DNA from: Pirellulales bacterium
GTDB lineage: Bacteria > Planctomycetota > Planctomycetia > Pirellulales > JAEUIK01
Direction of reading: 5' to 3'
DNA length: 59,525 nucleotides
NCBI GenBank assembly: GCA_019745975.1
Contig: JAIESQ010000037.1
Location: 1 to 59,525 of the forward strand
Under the pieces are notes generated by a model. The model was not told the origin of the DNA. It made no database searches and saw only the letters and a list, made by a program, of their open reading frames with translations. The position numbers and the translations under genes were made by a program. Positions 19,101 through 28,031 of the stretch are shown piece by piece; the stretch's first letter is position 1, and each line of letters opens with the position of its first letter.

Positions 19101-19318
19101 TGCCCTACGCGAGCGCCTCCGAGGCGTGGCAGCGGGCCGTGATGCTGACGCGCTCAGCGCCGCTCGATCCGGCGCAAGAGCCGCGGCTCGATCCCGCGAC
19201 GCGCGCCGAGCACCTGCGCGGCGAGCACCCCTTCTTCTGGGCAGGCTACCTGCTGGTCGACACCGGCGCGCGACCGGAGACCGACGGCGACGACGCCCCG
19301 GGTGTGGCGGTGAAGTAG
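16196..19318 (+). CDS. Exported TPR/CHAT-like protein with lost catalytic residues
   Basis: This 1040-residue protein starts with a leader (LSVLLLLCIATSARA) and has helical repeat segments (about residues 80-560) resembling degenerate TPRs, for example EAGDYAGAEQQFLEASLAAG. The last 300 residues follow the CHAT plan: LVIVPEGPLWYVPFELL, then the His strand, the Cys strand, MAAGARTVLLSRWRVAG and a final HPFFWAGYLLV. The expected HxACHG reads LVVLDERAP (about 862-870) and the expected LSACQT reads LPGFHT (F911 where Cys should be). It is therefore probably a non-peptidase scaffold or decoy. The divergent gene is a phosphodiesterase; its stop is one base from the convergent lipoprotein gene. Confidence 0.85.
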   Translation: MFLPIAAQANWPATARSARAGQFLSVLLLLCIATSARAQINPVDLGELFGPMAGPVLSAGMGSSTQTYPHLSYYDWFATYYDGDHREAYDGFRNEAKHGRKVPQVWIDAICGHTMAGQVCEQLGLLSEALEHYNAALQLALSYSGWRDRITFPDQLGMVTQAGDLMLPWGPGRRPLEVARLPLSMPFFEGTLDNEKIVQQGGVITPPKYVQVTVQEIVRCTVLALRKRRELLGPLSQQDPLSKRVLATFNRVPAQHWAQLFGDIELAMAYRGMNRDPQAKTLLERAALVEGRIEHSLTGFCLLELGRMAYEAGDYAGAEQQFLEASLAAGHHNDYDTVEEALRWGLAAHQLQRPDTIYEPLEPALAWAQHKKCRRLAVSITLLLAENHALVRHDREAAVGLEAAKALMGRKDLRQSPVGTRYDWLSAWLKFRQGDTAGAEQSLAQVRNFQQRGSHWLFTINLADGLASAGQLHARVTLELYQELLREPTAADWARDPVEALAVSCIPHLPAYEHWYQAALVRGREDDNVASAAIAEHARRHRYFTVQPVGGRTLGLRWLLESPEARLTPEQRLERQTILARYPDYAELSQQAAGMRQSLERQPLVLDDAVARIALAERLRELAAASSQQENLLGEIALRREPSSRVFPPLAAPVDVQKSLADRQAVLSFFEASGVLHANSITRDGLVTWEIGPTYRVRAQVIELLQALWQYGPNKVVNAVDLADRSYHDIGQRLLTTLLAASPTNAPAQFDLDELVIVPEGPLWYVPFELLSLGGPGVGRRPLGERMRIRYVPTIGLATSGASASSLGGRTAVLAGKLYPRDSLATAVEMADEFARAIPDAIAVRQRPDAPDDAFGSLFRRLVVLDERAPGAGGPLDWSPITADAASHAESLLTWCQLPWRGPEQIVLPGFHTAAENALRDQEAALDGQDLFLASTSLMAAGARTVLLSRWRVAGQTAFDLAREFSQELPYASASEAWQRAVMLTRSAPLDPAQEPRLDPATRAEHLRGEHPFFWAGYLLVDTGARPETDGDDAPGVAVK

Positions 19319-19319
19319 G

Positions 19320-20282
19320 TCACGGTATCTTCGTATCCGGGCTCGGATCGCTCAATTTGCTGTCGTCGCTGGGAATCGGCTCGCTAAGCTTAGTGTCGAC
19401 TGGGCCCGCATCGTGCAGTTTGCCGTCGGGGCCTAGCTCCTGTTCGGCAGGCTGCCCGGCGCCGGAGACCATCGACTGCAGGGTTTGCTCAAGTGCCGCG
19501 TAGGCGTGCTTGCGCAAATCGTCGCGCAGTCCCTCTTCACCCGACTTGCGCGACGCCCGATCCTCGTCGGTCGCATCGTCGCGCTTGAATGAGAAGTGTG
19601 TTTCGATCTCGTCGCTGTTGGTCGCCTCCCCTTCGCCGATCGCCAGCACGGCCGGCTGCTCGACGTCGATCAACACCGCGCGAAAGGCCACGTGCCCCGG
19701 ATTGAAAACGAGGAAGTCGGTCCCCTCTTCGAGCTCGGCGTCCCGGTAGTCGAGCTGCTCGAGTGCCAGCACGTAGCGCGTGCCTAAGAGTAGCTCGCGC
19801 AGCCGGCGGTAGTTCTCCACGCCGTCGAAGACGCTCGGATCGGCCAGCGCGTCTTTGACCTTCTTGACGTCGTAGTAAAAGCCCAGCGGCCGGCACAGAA
19901 ATGTCAAGTCGTCAGCCGGCTCGTTCTTGACCCCCTCGGAGTTGTAGGTGTCGAGATGATTCCAGCAGACGACGGCGACGGGCACGGTTTCGCCGAGCTT
20001 CTCGGCCTTAGCCGGTGAGGCTCCCTGCCATGTGCTGTAGAACTCGGGATAGATTTCGAAATTGGTGTTGGCCGGCACCGCGGCAGTGACCTGGGGGTCC
20101 TGCAATAGCGCGGCAGCAGCCCCCAGTTTTGCACAGCGGGCGCGGATCGCCTCGCCTTGTTCAGCGTTCGATTTCTTGATCTCGGCAAGCGCTTCCGTCT
20201 TGGCCTGTTCGCTCTTCGACGGACCACAGCCGGTCCCGGCGACAAGCAGGCCGATGACTGAAGTGCCAATCAGGTATCGCAT
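19320..20282 (-). CDS. Probable lipoprotein of unknown function
   Basis: The 320-residue product starts MRYLIGTSVIGLLVAGTGCG, a short hydrophobic leader ending in a Cys at a lipobox-like site (the -3 residue is unusual). The body is acidic, with a C-terminal tail rich in D, P, S and K (about residues 275-320). No domain is recognised. GAGG five bases before the ATG supports the start. It lies between the pseudo-CHAT protein and the cyclase gene 181 bases upstream on the same strand. That placement suggests, but does not show, a role in the same envelope system. Confidence 0.7.
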   Translation of the reverse strand: MRYLIGTSVIGLLVAGTGCGPSKSEQAKTEALAEIKKSNAEQGEAIRARCAKLGAAAALLQDPQVTAAVPANTNFEIYPEFYSTWQGASPAKAEKLGETVPVAVVCWNHLDTYNSEGVKNEPADDLTFLCRPLGFYYDVKKVKDALADPSVFDGVENYRRLRELLLGTRYVLALEQLDYRDAELEEGTDFLVFNPGHVAFRAVLIDVEQPAVLAIGEGEATNSDEIETHFSFKRDDATDEDRASRKSGEEGLRDDLRKHAYAALEQTLQSMVSGAGQPAEQELGPDGKLHDAGPVDTKLSEPIPSDDSKLSDPSPDTKIP

Positions 20283-20463
20283 TTGGACCTCGATGCGCTA
20301 TTGGGTTCTATGGCGCTGGTGCTTTATGCGGCAATGAGCGTGTTTTACCGCAAGGGTCGCCAAGGTGCGCGAAGGCGATTCAAGATTCTCCAGTCATTCA
20401 GCAGAATCTCGAAATTGTCGCTACGCGAAACCTACGGCGTCGGTGCCACCATCGTTCGAGGTC

Positions 20464-22299
20464 TCACTTCCCCGGCGCTTCCCACACCGGGTCGAATGGC
20501 GTCGGCTCTTCGACCAGCGCCGTGATTGCCCGCGACATCAGCACCAGCGAGGGACCGTCGGCCGGCTGCTCGGTCAACAGCTCGCCGAGCACGCGGGCCG
20601 AGCGCCGCAACTGGCCCGTTTCGAAGTCGGCCAGGGCCGCTTCGTACTTGATGGCCACCGCCGCGAAGGCCGCGTCATCGGCCGGCGCCAGCTCGAAGAT
20701 GTCGCTCGGTTCGTCGATATTCACCAGCCGCACCGAGCAGAGACGCCGCGCGATGAACGCCTCGCCCACTGCGTCGCGCGTGGGGCGCGTGACGATCAGT
20801 TCGCGCTTCAGATACTTGGTGACCCCCTGCACGCGGCTGGCCACGTTGACCGTGCCTCCTAGCGGGCCGTACTTGAACTTGCGCTCGCTGCCGACATTGC
20901 CCACCTGCGCCCGGCCTGTGTTGATGCCGATGCCCACAATGGTCGGCTCGCCGACGATCGGCTCCCACCTCGCGCTGAGCTCCGGCAGCCGCGCCAGCAT
21001 CGCGCAGGCGGCATGGCACGCCCGCGCGGCATGGTCGGGCTGTTCCGCGGGGGCTCCCCACATCGCCAGCACCTGATCGCCGACGTAGTCGACCAGCACC
21101 CCGCCGTATTCGAGCACGCAATCGGAGAGCACTCCCAGGATATCGTGAATCCACTCGAGTGTCCGCGCCGGGCCGACGTGCTCGCTGATGCGGCTGAAGC
21201 CGCGCACGTCGGCCACGAGCACCGTCACTTCCACCTCGCGCGGCTGCAGCATGTCGTCGTCGTTTTCCAGGTGTGCCGACAGCTCGGGCGTAAAAAACTG
21301 CCGCAGCTTCACCCGGGCTTCGAGCGCCGTTTCTTCTTGTTCCAACCGCGCCAAGCCGGCCGCCACGCCCGTGGCCAATAGCTCGACCAGCATGGCCTCG
21401 ACGCGGGTGATGCCGCCGGCGCCGCGATCCATCGGCCCCCGCCGGCGGTCGGCGTAAAGCACCCCCATCACTTCGCCCTTGGAATCGAGAATGGGCGCTG
21501 CCACCACAGCTTCGATCGCCATCAGACTGGCGGTGAGCTGCTCGGGCGAAGGCTCTTGCCAGAAGGTGCGCCGTTCGCGCTCGACCGATTTGAGCACGTG
21601 CCGGCTCGGCTCGCGCAAGTGCGTCGTCGTGTGACCGGGGGCGGCCGTCGCCGAAACGACGCGCCAACCGGTCGCCTCGCGCAACAGCACGGCGCTGGCG
21701 TCCAGCCCGATCAGCGACACGGCTGCTTCGGCCGCCTGGTGAAAGAAGTCGCGCGTCGTGGCCGCGCTTTGCAGCACGCCCAACAGCGTCTGTAGCCAGT
21801 GCAGCATCGCCTCGGCGTCGTGACCCGAGGGGGCGTCGAGCGCGATCCGTCGCACGCGGGTGTCGGCCAGCCGGATCGAACCAGGGACCATCGTCGGCTG
21901 GTCGAGCCCCGCCAACCGCGGCCCTGCCGTCCCCGGTTCGACTTGCACAACCAACCGCCCGATCGCCAGCCGGGCCGGCAGCTCCAGCTCGCGCGTGGTT
22001 TGCGCGGCCACTTGCTCGCCGTCGGGGAGTTGAATCGGCAGCTTCGTGCTCAGGTTTTTGACCGACAGCGTCTGCGAACCGCTGGGTTCAAGGCGGGCAT
22101 GCTCGCGCGAAATCGAGTCTTCGTCGAACCGCGCAATGATCAGCCGTCGGCCCAGCGGCGTGTCGACTTCTTGATACGGGTCTTGCTCCCAGCGCTGCTG
22201 CCGGCCGAGCTCGATCGGTCCTTCGATCGTGGTCGAATAGACCAGACCCCGACCGTCATAAATCGACAATTGCCACGATTGATTCGTGATGGTGGACAT
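20464..22299 (-). CDS. FHA-GAF-class III nucleotide cyclase
   Basis: This 611-residue signalling protein has an FHA phosphothreonine-binding domain at about 20-110 (DEDSISREHARLEPSG), a GAF sensor domain at about 170-320, and a class III adenylate/guanylate cyclase domain at about 355-540. Both metal-binding aspartates are present, D364 in VLVADVRGFS and D408 in DYVGDQVLAMWG, 44 residues apart as usual. In the substrate segment KYGPLGGTVNVASRVQ the common GDTVN aspartate is Gly, so base specificity is uncertain. No leader or membrane segment is seen, so it acts in the cytoplasm. The start at 22299 has AGGA just upstream and avoids overlapping the DUF1501 gene. Input may come from Ser/Thr kinase substrates through FHA. 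Confidence 0.88.
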   Translation of the reverse strand: MSTITNQSWQLSIYDGRGLVYSTTIEGPIELGRQQRWEQDPYQEVDTPLGRRLIIARFDEDSISREHARLEPSGSQTLSVKNLSTKLPIQLPDGEQVAAQTTRELELPARLAIGRLVVQVEPGTAGPRLAGLDQPTMVPGSIRLADTRVRRIALDAPSGHDAEAMLHWLQTLLGVLQSAATTRDFFHQAAEAAVSLIGLDASAVLLREATGWRVVSATAAPGHTTTHLREPSRHVLKSVERERRTFWQEPSPEQLTASLMAIEAVVAAPILDSKGEVMGVLYADRRRGPMDRGAGGITRVEAMLVELLATGVAAGLARLEQEETALEARVKLRQFFTPELSAHLENDDDMLQPREVEVTVLVADVRGFSRISEHVGPARTLEWIHDILGVLSDCVLEYGGVLVDYVGDQVLAMWGAPAEQPDHAARACHAACAMLARLPELSARWEPIVGEPTIVGIGINTGRAQVGNVGSERKFKYGPLGGTVNVASRVQGVTKYLKRELIVTRPTRDAVGEAFIARRLCSVRLVNIDEPSDIFELAPADDAAFAAVAIKYEAALADFETGQLRRSARVLGELLTEQPADGPSLVLMSRAITALVEEPTPFDPVWEAPGK

Positions 22300-22408
22300 G
22301 ACTTCCTGGTCGGCTGCACGCATCCGTGTGTCACGGCGGGGAAGCGTCGCGATGATCGGGGTGTGCCGCCGCTTGGCAGCGGCAGTCCATCCGCGACGCT
22401 CCGGCCCA

Positions 22409-23878
22409 CTATGCGAGAATATCATGCACGACGCCGCCGTGCACATCGGTCAGGCGGAAGTCGCGCCCCGCGTGACGATACGTGAGCCGGGTGTGGTCGA
22501 GCCCCAGCAGGTGCATGAGCGTCGCGTGCAGGTCGTGGATGTGAACCTTTTTATCCACGGCGTAGTAGCCGTAATCGTCGGTTGCGCCATAAGCCATGCC
22601 GGTTTTGACGCCCGCGCCCGCCAGCCACATGGAGAAACCGTGCGGGTTGTGATCGCGGCCGTCGTCCCCTTGGGCCGTGGGCGTGCGGCCAAACTCGCCC
22701 CCCCATAGCACCAGCGTATCGTCCAACAGCCCGCGATCCTGCAAATCGCCCAGCAACGCCGCGATCGGCTGATCGACCTCCAGCGCGTTGCGGGCGTGAT
22801 CGGCCTTGAGTCCGGCGTGCTGATCCCACTTGTAGCTGTGGCTCACCTGCACGAAGCGCACACCGCGCTCGGCGAAGCGCCGGGCCATCAGGCATTGACG
22901 GCCGAAGTTCTCGGTGGGGCCGCCGTCGGCGCCGTAGCGGCGCAAGGTGGCGGCGGTTTCGCCAGCAAGGTCCTGCAGCTCGGGGGCCGCGGCCTGCATG
23001 CGGAAGGCTAGCTCGAAGGCTTCGATCCGTCCTTCCAGGGCGGCGTCGGGGCCGGTCGCCGCCAGTCGGTCGCGATTGGCCGCCTGTACGAGCTCAAGCT
23101 CCATGCGCTGCAAGTCGCGCGGGACAGCGCCGGCATTGTCGATGAACGGAATCTTTGCCGTGCTCGCTGGCACGCTGGCGTTACCCAGGGGAGTCCCTTG
23201 ATACACGGCCGGCAGAAACGCCGAACTGTAGTTGTTCACGCCGCCGTGCGTGAGCGTGGGGCAGATCGTCACATAGCCGGGCAGGTCCTGATTCTCGGTC
23301 CCCAATCCATACGTGATCCACGAGCCCATGCTGGGCCGCACGAACGTGTCGCTGCCGGTGTGCAGTTCCAACAGTGCTCCGCCATGTCGCGAGTTCGAAC
23401 CATGCATCGAGTTGATCATGCACAACTGATCGACCGAGCGGGCCAGATGTGGGAATAGCTCGCTGACCCAAAGGCCGCTCTGGCCATGTCGGGTGAACTT
23501 CCAGGGGCTTTTCAACAGGTTGCCGGTTTGACTCGAAACGACGCGCGGCTTGGCGAACGGGAGCGGCTTGCCGTGGTCGCGCTCCAAGAGGGGTTTGTAA
23601 TCGAACGTGTCGATCTGCGACGGGCCGCCATGCATGAACAGAAAGATCACCCGCTTTGCCCGCGCCGCGAAGTGGGGCGGTTTGGGGGCCAGCGGCGACG
23701 AATTGCGATCGCCCCCAGCGGCAGCCAAGTCATTCGCGCCGGCATCGCCCACCCCCGCGGCGCGCGACAATCCCGCCAGCAGGTCGGCCAATGCCAGCCA
23801 ACCAAATCCGGCGGCGGTGCCGCGCAGCAGCGCACGGCGCGAGATCACCGGATCACTGTCGTGGCACCAGAAACGCAT
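22409..23878 (-). CDS. DUF1501 (sulfatase-like) protein, Tat-exported
   Basis: This 489-residue protein begins with a twin-arginine-type leader (SRRALLRGTAAGFGWLALAD) and contains FLFMHGGPSQIDTFDYKP, LWGGEFGRTPT and HNPHGFSMWLAGAGVKTG, hallmarks of DUF1501. The fold is alkaline-phosphatase/sulfatase-like; the function is not established. In planctomycetes it is almost always coded next to a PSD1 cytochrome gene, here 58 bases upstream on the same strand. The pair is thought to act on extracellular polysaccharides, which remains a hypothesis. Confidence 0.93.
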   Translation of the reverse strand: MRFWCHDSDPVISRRALLRGTAAGFGWLALADLLAGLSRAAGVGDAGANDLAAAGGDRNSSPLAPKPPHFAARAKRVIFLFMHGGPSQIDTFDYKPLLERDHGKPLPFAKPRVVSSQTGNLLKSPWKFTRHGQSGLWVSELFPHLARSVDQLCMINSMHGSNSRHGGALLELHTGSDTFVRPSMGSWITYGLGTENQDLPGYVTICPTLTHGGVNNYSSAFLPAVYQGTPLGNASVPASTAKIPFIDNAGAVPRDLQRMELELVQAANRDRLAATGPDAALEGRIEAFELAFRMQAAAPELQDLAGETAATLRRYGADGGPTENFGRQCLMARRFAERGVRFVQVSHSYKWDQHAGLKADHARNALEVDQPIAALLGDLQDRGLLDDTLVLWGGEFGRTPTAQGDDGRDHNPHGFSMWLAGAGVKTGMAYGATDDYGYYAVDKKVHIHDLHATLMHLLGLDHTRLTYRHAGRDFRLTDVHGGVVHDILA

Positions 23879-23936
23879 GGTTTACTTCGCTCCCCTCGCC
23901 CCTCTGGAAAGAAGAGTTGGGAGTGAGGGTTAAAAA

Positions 23937-26900
23937 CTAGTCTACAAACACAAACTCGTTCGAGCCCCAGACGGTTCGGCACAACCCAGCCCAGGCGCGG
24001 AGGCGCGCTTCGGCTTCGTCAACCTCGTGTTCGCGCCACTGCCGCTCGCTGGCGACCAGAAACGCTTCGGCGCGCTCGATCTCGCCTTCGCTTGCCGATC
24101 GCCCCAACGCGGTCCGATACAAGTCATTGATCCGCGCTGCGTTGCCCGACTGGCCCGCGCCAGACTGCCCGGCCAACAGCCGCTCGGCCCAGGCACGGCT
24201 CTCCTCGAGCACCAGCGAGCTATTGAGCATGAACAGTGCCTGCGGCGCAACGGTTGTGCGATCGCGCCGGCCCATCAGCACGCTGGGGTCGGGAAAGTCG
24301 AACGCCTGGAAAACGTCGTACAGCGCACTGCGCACCACCGGCAGATAAATCGACCGGTGGTGACTCGCGTAGCTCGTAGGATTGACGCTCGCCGTGCCGG
24401 CCACGTACTCGCGATTCTTGGTCACGAGCAGACTGCCGCCCGGCGTCGGGTCGAGCCGCCCGCTGGTGGCCAGGATCGCGTCGCGCAGCTCTTCGGCTTC
24501 GAGGCGGCGGCGGTTGAACCGCCACCACAGCCGATTGTCGGCGTCGCGCGAGGCAGCGTCAGCGTCATAAGCGGCGCTCATCTGGTACGTCGACGACGTC
24601 ATCATCAGCCGATGCAAGGCCTTGATCGACCAGCCATGTTCGACGAACCAGCCGGCCAGCCAGTCGAGTAGTTCGGGGTGCGTCGGCGCCTCACCCAAGC
24701 ATCCAAAGTTATCGGGCGTGCGCACCAACCCTTCACCGAAATGCCACAGCCAGACGCGGTTGACGATCACGCGCGCCGTCAGCGGATGATCGGCCTGCGC
24801 GATCCAGTCAGCCAATTCGAGCCGGCCGCTATGACCGGGAGCGATCGCTGGCGTGTCGGGCAAGGCGCGATCGAGCACGCTCGGGAACCCGCGCGGCATT
24901 TCCGCTCCCAGATTCAGATGGCTGCCGCGAATGTGAATGCACAAGTTTTGCGGCGACCGCTCTGAGACCGCCATCCCGCGCGGCGCGACGGGCGCGGATT
25001 TTTCAAGCGTCGTAAGCTCTTCGCGCAACTTCACCAGCTCGGCGGTCGCCTCCGCGACATAACTGCCTTCGAGACCAGTGCGAGCTACGAATGGACCCGC
25101 CGCGTCTGCCAGTACCTCTTCGACGCCAATCAGTTGCTGGTTGCTTGATCGACTGAGCAACCATTTCACGCTGTGCGCCAGAAAATGCGGCACGAGCCCT
25201 TGCTCGGCGCCTGCGGCCTGCAAGGTCCGGCGTCCGCCGCGCGAGGCACGCTCGGGCCAGTCGCGCGGCGCCAGCACCACCTTGTCGACGTGCGGGAACG
25301 GACCGTCGCGCTCGAAGCGCAGCGTGTGCTTGCCGGCATCGAGCAGCAACCGTGCGGCAGGCTGCCAGCTTTGCGTCTCGGGCGTCCACGATCCCGTCAC
25401 GCGCTCGGCGGTCGACAGCAACACCGGTACGCCGTCGAGCAACACTTCGATCGGCCGGCTCGAGGCCGCCGCGTAGCGCAGGTCGAGCTGATAGGCGCCG
25501 GCCTGAGCGTCCGTGATTTCGACGTCGAATTCGATGAAGTTCGGCAATTCGCCGCGGTTGTAGACCACGCCGATGCCAGCGCCGTAAAGCTCGAAGTCCT
25601 TGACGAGGTTGCCGCGAGCGTAGGCCTCGGCCTCGAGCACGATCGCGCCGGGCGTGCGACCTTCGTCCGGTGCGATGCCAACGTCGGCCCGCGCCGATTG
25701 CTGAGCAACGAGTGCCGCTGCGGCCGCCAGATAATCGGCTGCGCGAGCCCGCGCGGCGGCGATCAGCTCGTCGTTCGCCCGGGTAACGCGCTGGGCGACC
25801 CGCTCGTTCAGTTCCGCGACTTGCCGCTCATGCGCGGCCAACTGCTGCTCGACCTCGGGCGTCACCAGCGGCCGCTCCTGCCAGCGGGCGACGACGCTAA
25901 AGTTCTCCATCGTCTGCGTGCTTTTGAAGATGCCGGCCAGCGCGTAGTAGTCGCCCTGTGAGAGCGGATCGAACTTGTGGTCGTGGCAGCGAGCACAGCC
26001 GAGCGTCAGGCCCAAAAAAGCCTGACCCAGCGTGTCGACCTGTTCGTCGATGATGTCCATCTCCATTTTCACGGGGTCGTCCTCGGCCAGCATCTTGGGG
26101 CCGATGCACAAGAAACCCGTGGCCACTAGTCGCTCGTTGCGTCGATCCGTCTCGCTGGCGGAGTCCGCACCGGGCTCCGGCGGCAGCAGATCGCCCGCCA
26201 GTTGCTCGCGGATGAACTGGTCGTACGCCAGATCGCGATTAAAGGCCGCCACGACGTAGTCGCGGTAGCGGTGTGCCTCGCCAAAGGCCAGGTTCTCGTC
26301 CATGCCGTTCGAGTCGGCGTAGCGGGCGACGTCGAGCCAGTGACGCCCCCAGCGTTCGCCATATTGTGGCGTGGCCAGCAACCGATCGACGAGGCGCGCG
26401 ACCGCGTCGGGTGAATCATCGGCACTGAACGCGTCGATTTCAGCAGGTGTCGGCGGCAGGCCTGTTAAGTCGAACGTGATCCGCCGCACGAGCGTGCGTT
26501 TTTCGGCCGGTGGCGCCGGCTTCAAGCCCGCGGCTTCGAGCTTCGCCAGAATAAAGTGATCGATTGGCGAGCGGCACCAGGCGACGTCTTGCACTGCCGG
26601 TGGAGCGGGGCGAGCGATCGGCTGAAACGCCCAGTGGGCCCGGTCTTCGTCGGTCCACTCGCGCGGACCGGGTTGCGCGTCCGCGTGCTCAGCATCTTCG
26701 GGAGCTGGGGCGGCTTGCTGCGGTGCGCCCGGCGGCCATGGCGCCCCCATCCGCACCCAGCGGGCCAGCGACAAACGATCGCGCTCGGGCAACTTGCCCT
26801 GCGGCGGCATCTGCACGAGGTCGCCGTGATTCACTGCGTCTACCAACAGGCTTTCGGCCGGCTCGCCGACAACAATCGCCGGGCCGCTATCGCCGCCGGC

Positions 26901-27167
26901 CAAGAGCGCCGCGCGCGAATCGAGCCGCAGCCCCCCCTTCTGCTGGTTCGGCCCATGGCAGCTAAAGCACTTGGCCGCCAGCACTGGGCGAACGTGCCTT
27001 TCAAAGAATTTAATCTGCTCGGGAGTCGGAGGTGCCTCAGTCGCGATATCGACTGCGGTATCGTCGGCAGCCCGCACCGGGAACCCGGCAGGCACCCAAA
27101 CGAGCACCGACGCCAATAACCAGGCGCCGCCGCCCGCAAAGCATCGATCTGACCACCCGGCACGCAT
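23937..27167 (-). CDS. PSD1 cytochrome c-DUF1549-DUF1553 protein with carbohydrate-binding-like insert
   Basis: This 1076-residue exported protein has a leader, then a planctomycete cytochrome c domain with CFSCHG (haem CxxCH). DUF1549 follows ([20 protein letters not shown]) with a second Cxx[18 protein letters not shown]1553 lies at the C-terminus ([16 protein letters not shown] and [10 protein letters not shown]). Between them, near residues 520-650, a beta-rich insert ([35 protein letters not shown]) looks like a CBM6-type sugar-binding module. The ATG at 27167 gives a clean leader; a TTG at 27200 is possible. It probably forms one operon with DUF1501. Confidence 0.93.
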   Translation of the reverse strand: MRAGWSDRCFAGGGAWLLASVLVWVPAGFPVRAADDTAVDIATEAPPTPEQIKFFERHVRPVLAAKCFSCHGPNQQKGGLRLDSRAALLAGGDSGPAIVVGEPAESLLVDAVNHGDLVQMPPQGKLPERDRLSLARWVRMGAPWPPGAPQQAAPAPEDAEHADAQPGPREWTDEDRAHWAFQPIARPAPPAVQDVAWCRSPIDHFILAKLEAAGLKPAPPAEKRTLVRRITFDLTGLPPTPAEIDAFSADDSPDAVARLVDRLLATPQYGERWGRHWLDVARYADSNGMDENLAFGEAHRYRDYVVAAFNRDLAYDQFIREQLAGDLLPPEPGADSASETDRRNERLVATGFLCIGPKMLAEDDPVKMEMDIIDEQVDTLGQAFLGLTLGCARCHDHKFDPLSQGDYYALAGIFKSTQTMENFSVVARWQERPLVTPEVEQQLAAHERQVAELNERVAQRVTRANDELIAAARARAADYLAAAAALVAQQSARADVGIAPDEGRTPGAIVLEAEAYARGNLVKDFELYGAGIGVVYNRGELPNFIEFDVEITDAQAGAYQLDLRYAAASSRPIEVLLDGVPVLLSTAERVTGSWTPETQSWQPAARLLLDAGKHTLRFERDGPFPHVDKVVLAPRDWPERASRGGRRTLQAAGAEQGLVPHFLAHSVKWLLSRSSNQQLIGVEEVLADAAGPFVARTGLEGSYVAEATAELVKLREELTTLEKSAPVAPRGMAVSERSPQNLCIHIRGSHLNLGAEMPRGFPSVLDRALPDTPAIAPGHSGRLELADWIAQADHPLTARVIVNRVWLWHFGEGLVRTPDNFGCLGEAPTHPELLDWLAGWFVEHGWSIKALHRLMMTSSTYQMSAAYDADAASRDADNRLWWRFNRRRLEAEELRDAILATSGRLDPTPGGSLLVTKNREYVAGTASVNPTSYASHHRSIYLPVVRSALYDVFQAFDFPDPSVLMGRRDRTTVAPQALFMLNSSLVLEESRAWAERLLAGQSGAGQSGNAARINDLYRTALGRSASEGEIERAEAFLVASERQWREHEVDEAEARLRAWAGLCRTVWGSNEFVFVD

Positions 27168-27247
27168 GGCTTCATCCGGCACAGACGACGAACCGTACAA
27201 GCCCTAAGTAGAACAGCCGGCATTGGTTCAGGCCAGACTGCAAAGTC

Positions 27248-27321
27248 GGGGACTGGTCCATTTTTCGGCGTGCAATGTTGCGCCAATCAACCCACTTTGG
27301 CCGAAAACATGGACCTGTCCC
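27248..27321. repeat. REPIN-like imperfect inverted repeat, GGGGACTGGTCC head
   Basis: The left arm 27248-27269 starts GGGGACTGGTCCAT and ends TTTTCGGC. The right arm 27300-27321 is its near-perfect reverse complement (GCCGAAAACATGGACC...), with one substitution and one extra base. The 30 bases between have no coding character. It abuts a second palindromic element that shares the GGACCTGTCC segment. Confidence 0.7.
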
Positions 27322-27522
27322 GAATGGCATCAAGTTAAGCGCAAATACTGTGCACAGTTTCGTTAAGCATTGCTGCGATAGCAGATTCGTCGAACCATGT
27401 CCGCGCGCGAAACCCGAGAATCATCGCGACAGCGGTCTGATGCAAGCGTGCTGCTACAGCACTGCTTCAGCCCTGTGGCGAATCGACTTAGTACTAACTT
27501 GATGCCATTCGGACCTGTCCCC
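27311..27522. repeat. Second REP-type element: 17-bp perfect inverted repeat around a short core
   Basis: CGAATGGCATCAAGTTA at 27321-27337 is exactly inverted at 27495-27511. Outside or overlapping, GGACCTGTCC appears at 27311-27320 and again at 27511-27520. The right end, read on the minus strand, begins GGGGACAGGTCCG. The core of about 150 bases holds no supported gene. Together with the adjacent repeat, this fills most of the 385 bases between the PSD1 gene and rpiB, all of which is non-coding. Confidence 0.7.
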
Positions 27523-27552
27523 CTGCATTGGATGTTGCATTCGTCTCTCATA

Positions 27553-27993
27553 CTAAGCAACGTCCGGATGATCGATCAGGCGAATGCGCTCGACATGCCG
27601 GCCCCCTTCGAACGGCGTTTCCATCCAGATCTTCACGATCGCCAGGGCCATGTTGAGCGGCAGCATCCGCTGCCCCAGCGAGAGCACATTCGCGTCGTTG
27701 TGCTGTCGAGCGAGCCGGGCCGAATCTTCGTTCCAGCAAAGCGCGCAGCGCACGCCAGGCACGCGGTTGGCGACCATCGCCTCACCGTTGCCCGAGCCCC
27801 CCAGCACGATGCCGCGGTCGAAGTCGCCGCGGGCAACCGCCAACGCCACCGGGCGGACGAATCGCGGATAGTCGACCGGCTCGGCGCTATCCGTGCCGAA
27901 ATCCTCGACTTCGAAGCCGGCCGTGAGTAGGGCCGAGTGAATCATCCCCTTGTAGAGGAAGCCGGCATGATCCGATCCAATAGCGATCTTCAT
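27553..27993 (-). CDS. rpiB: Ribose-5-phosphate isomerase B
   Basis: This 146-residue enzyme of the RpiB/LacAB family interconverts ribulose 5-phosphate and ribose 5-phosphate in the pentose phosphate pathway. MKIAIGSDHAGF and the HNDANVLSLGQRM segment are typical. The active-site loop reads VLGGSGNGEAM with E71, like the actinobacterial enzyme (Glu base) and unlike the E. coli type, whose loop has a catalytic Cys. The gene lies 38 bases after the chromate transporter gene and is likely the last gene of that operon. Confidence 0.93.
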   Translation of the reverse strand: MKIAIGSDHAGFLYKGMIHSALLTAGFEVEDFGTDSAEPVDYPRFVRPVALAVARGDFDRGIVLGGSGNGEAMVANRVPGVRCALCWNEDSARLARQHNDANVLSLGQRMLPLNMALAIVKIWMETPFEGGRHVERIRLIDHPDVA

Positions 27994-28031
27994 AGCAGTA
28001 CTTTACTCGCCCAGCGTTGGAGCGAGAACCA

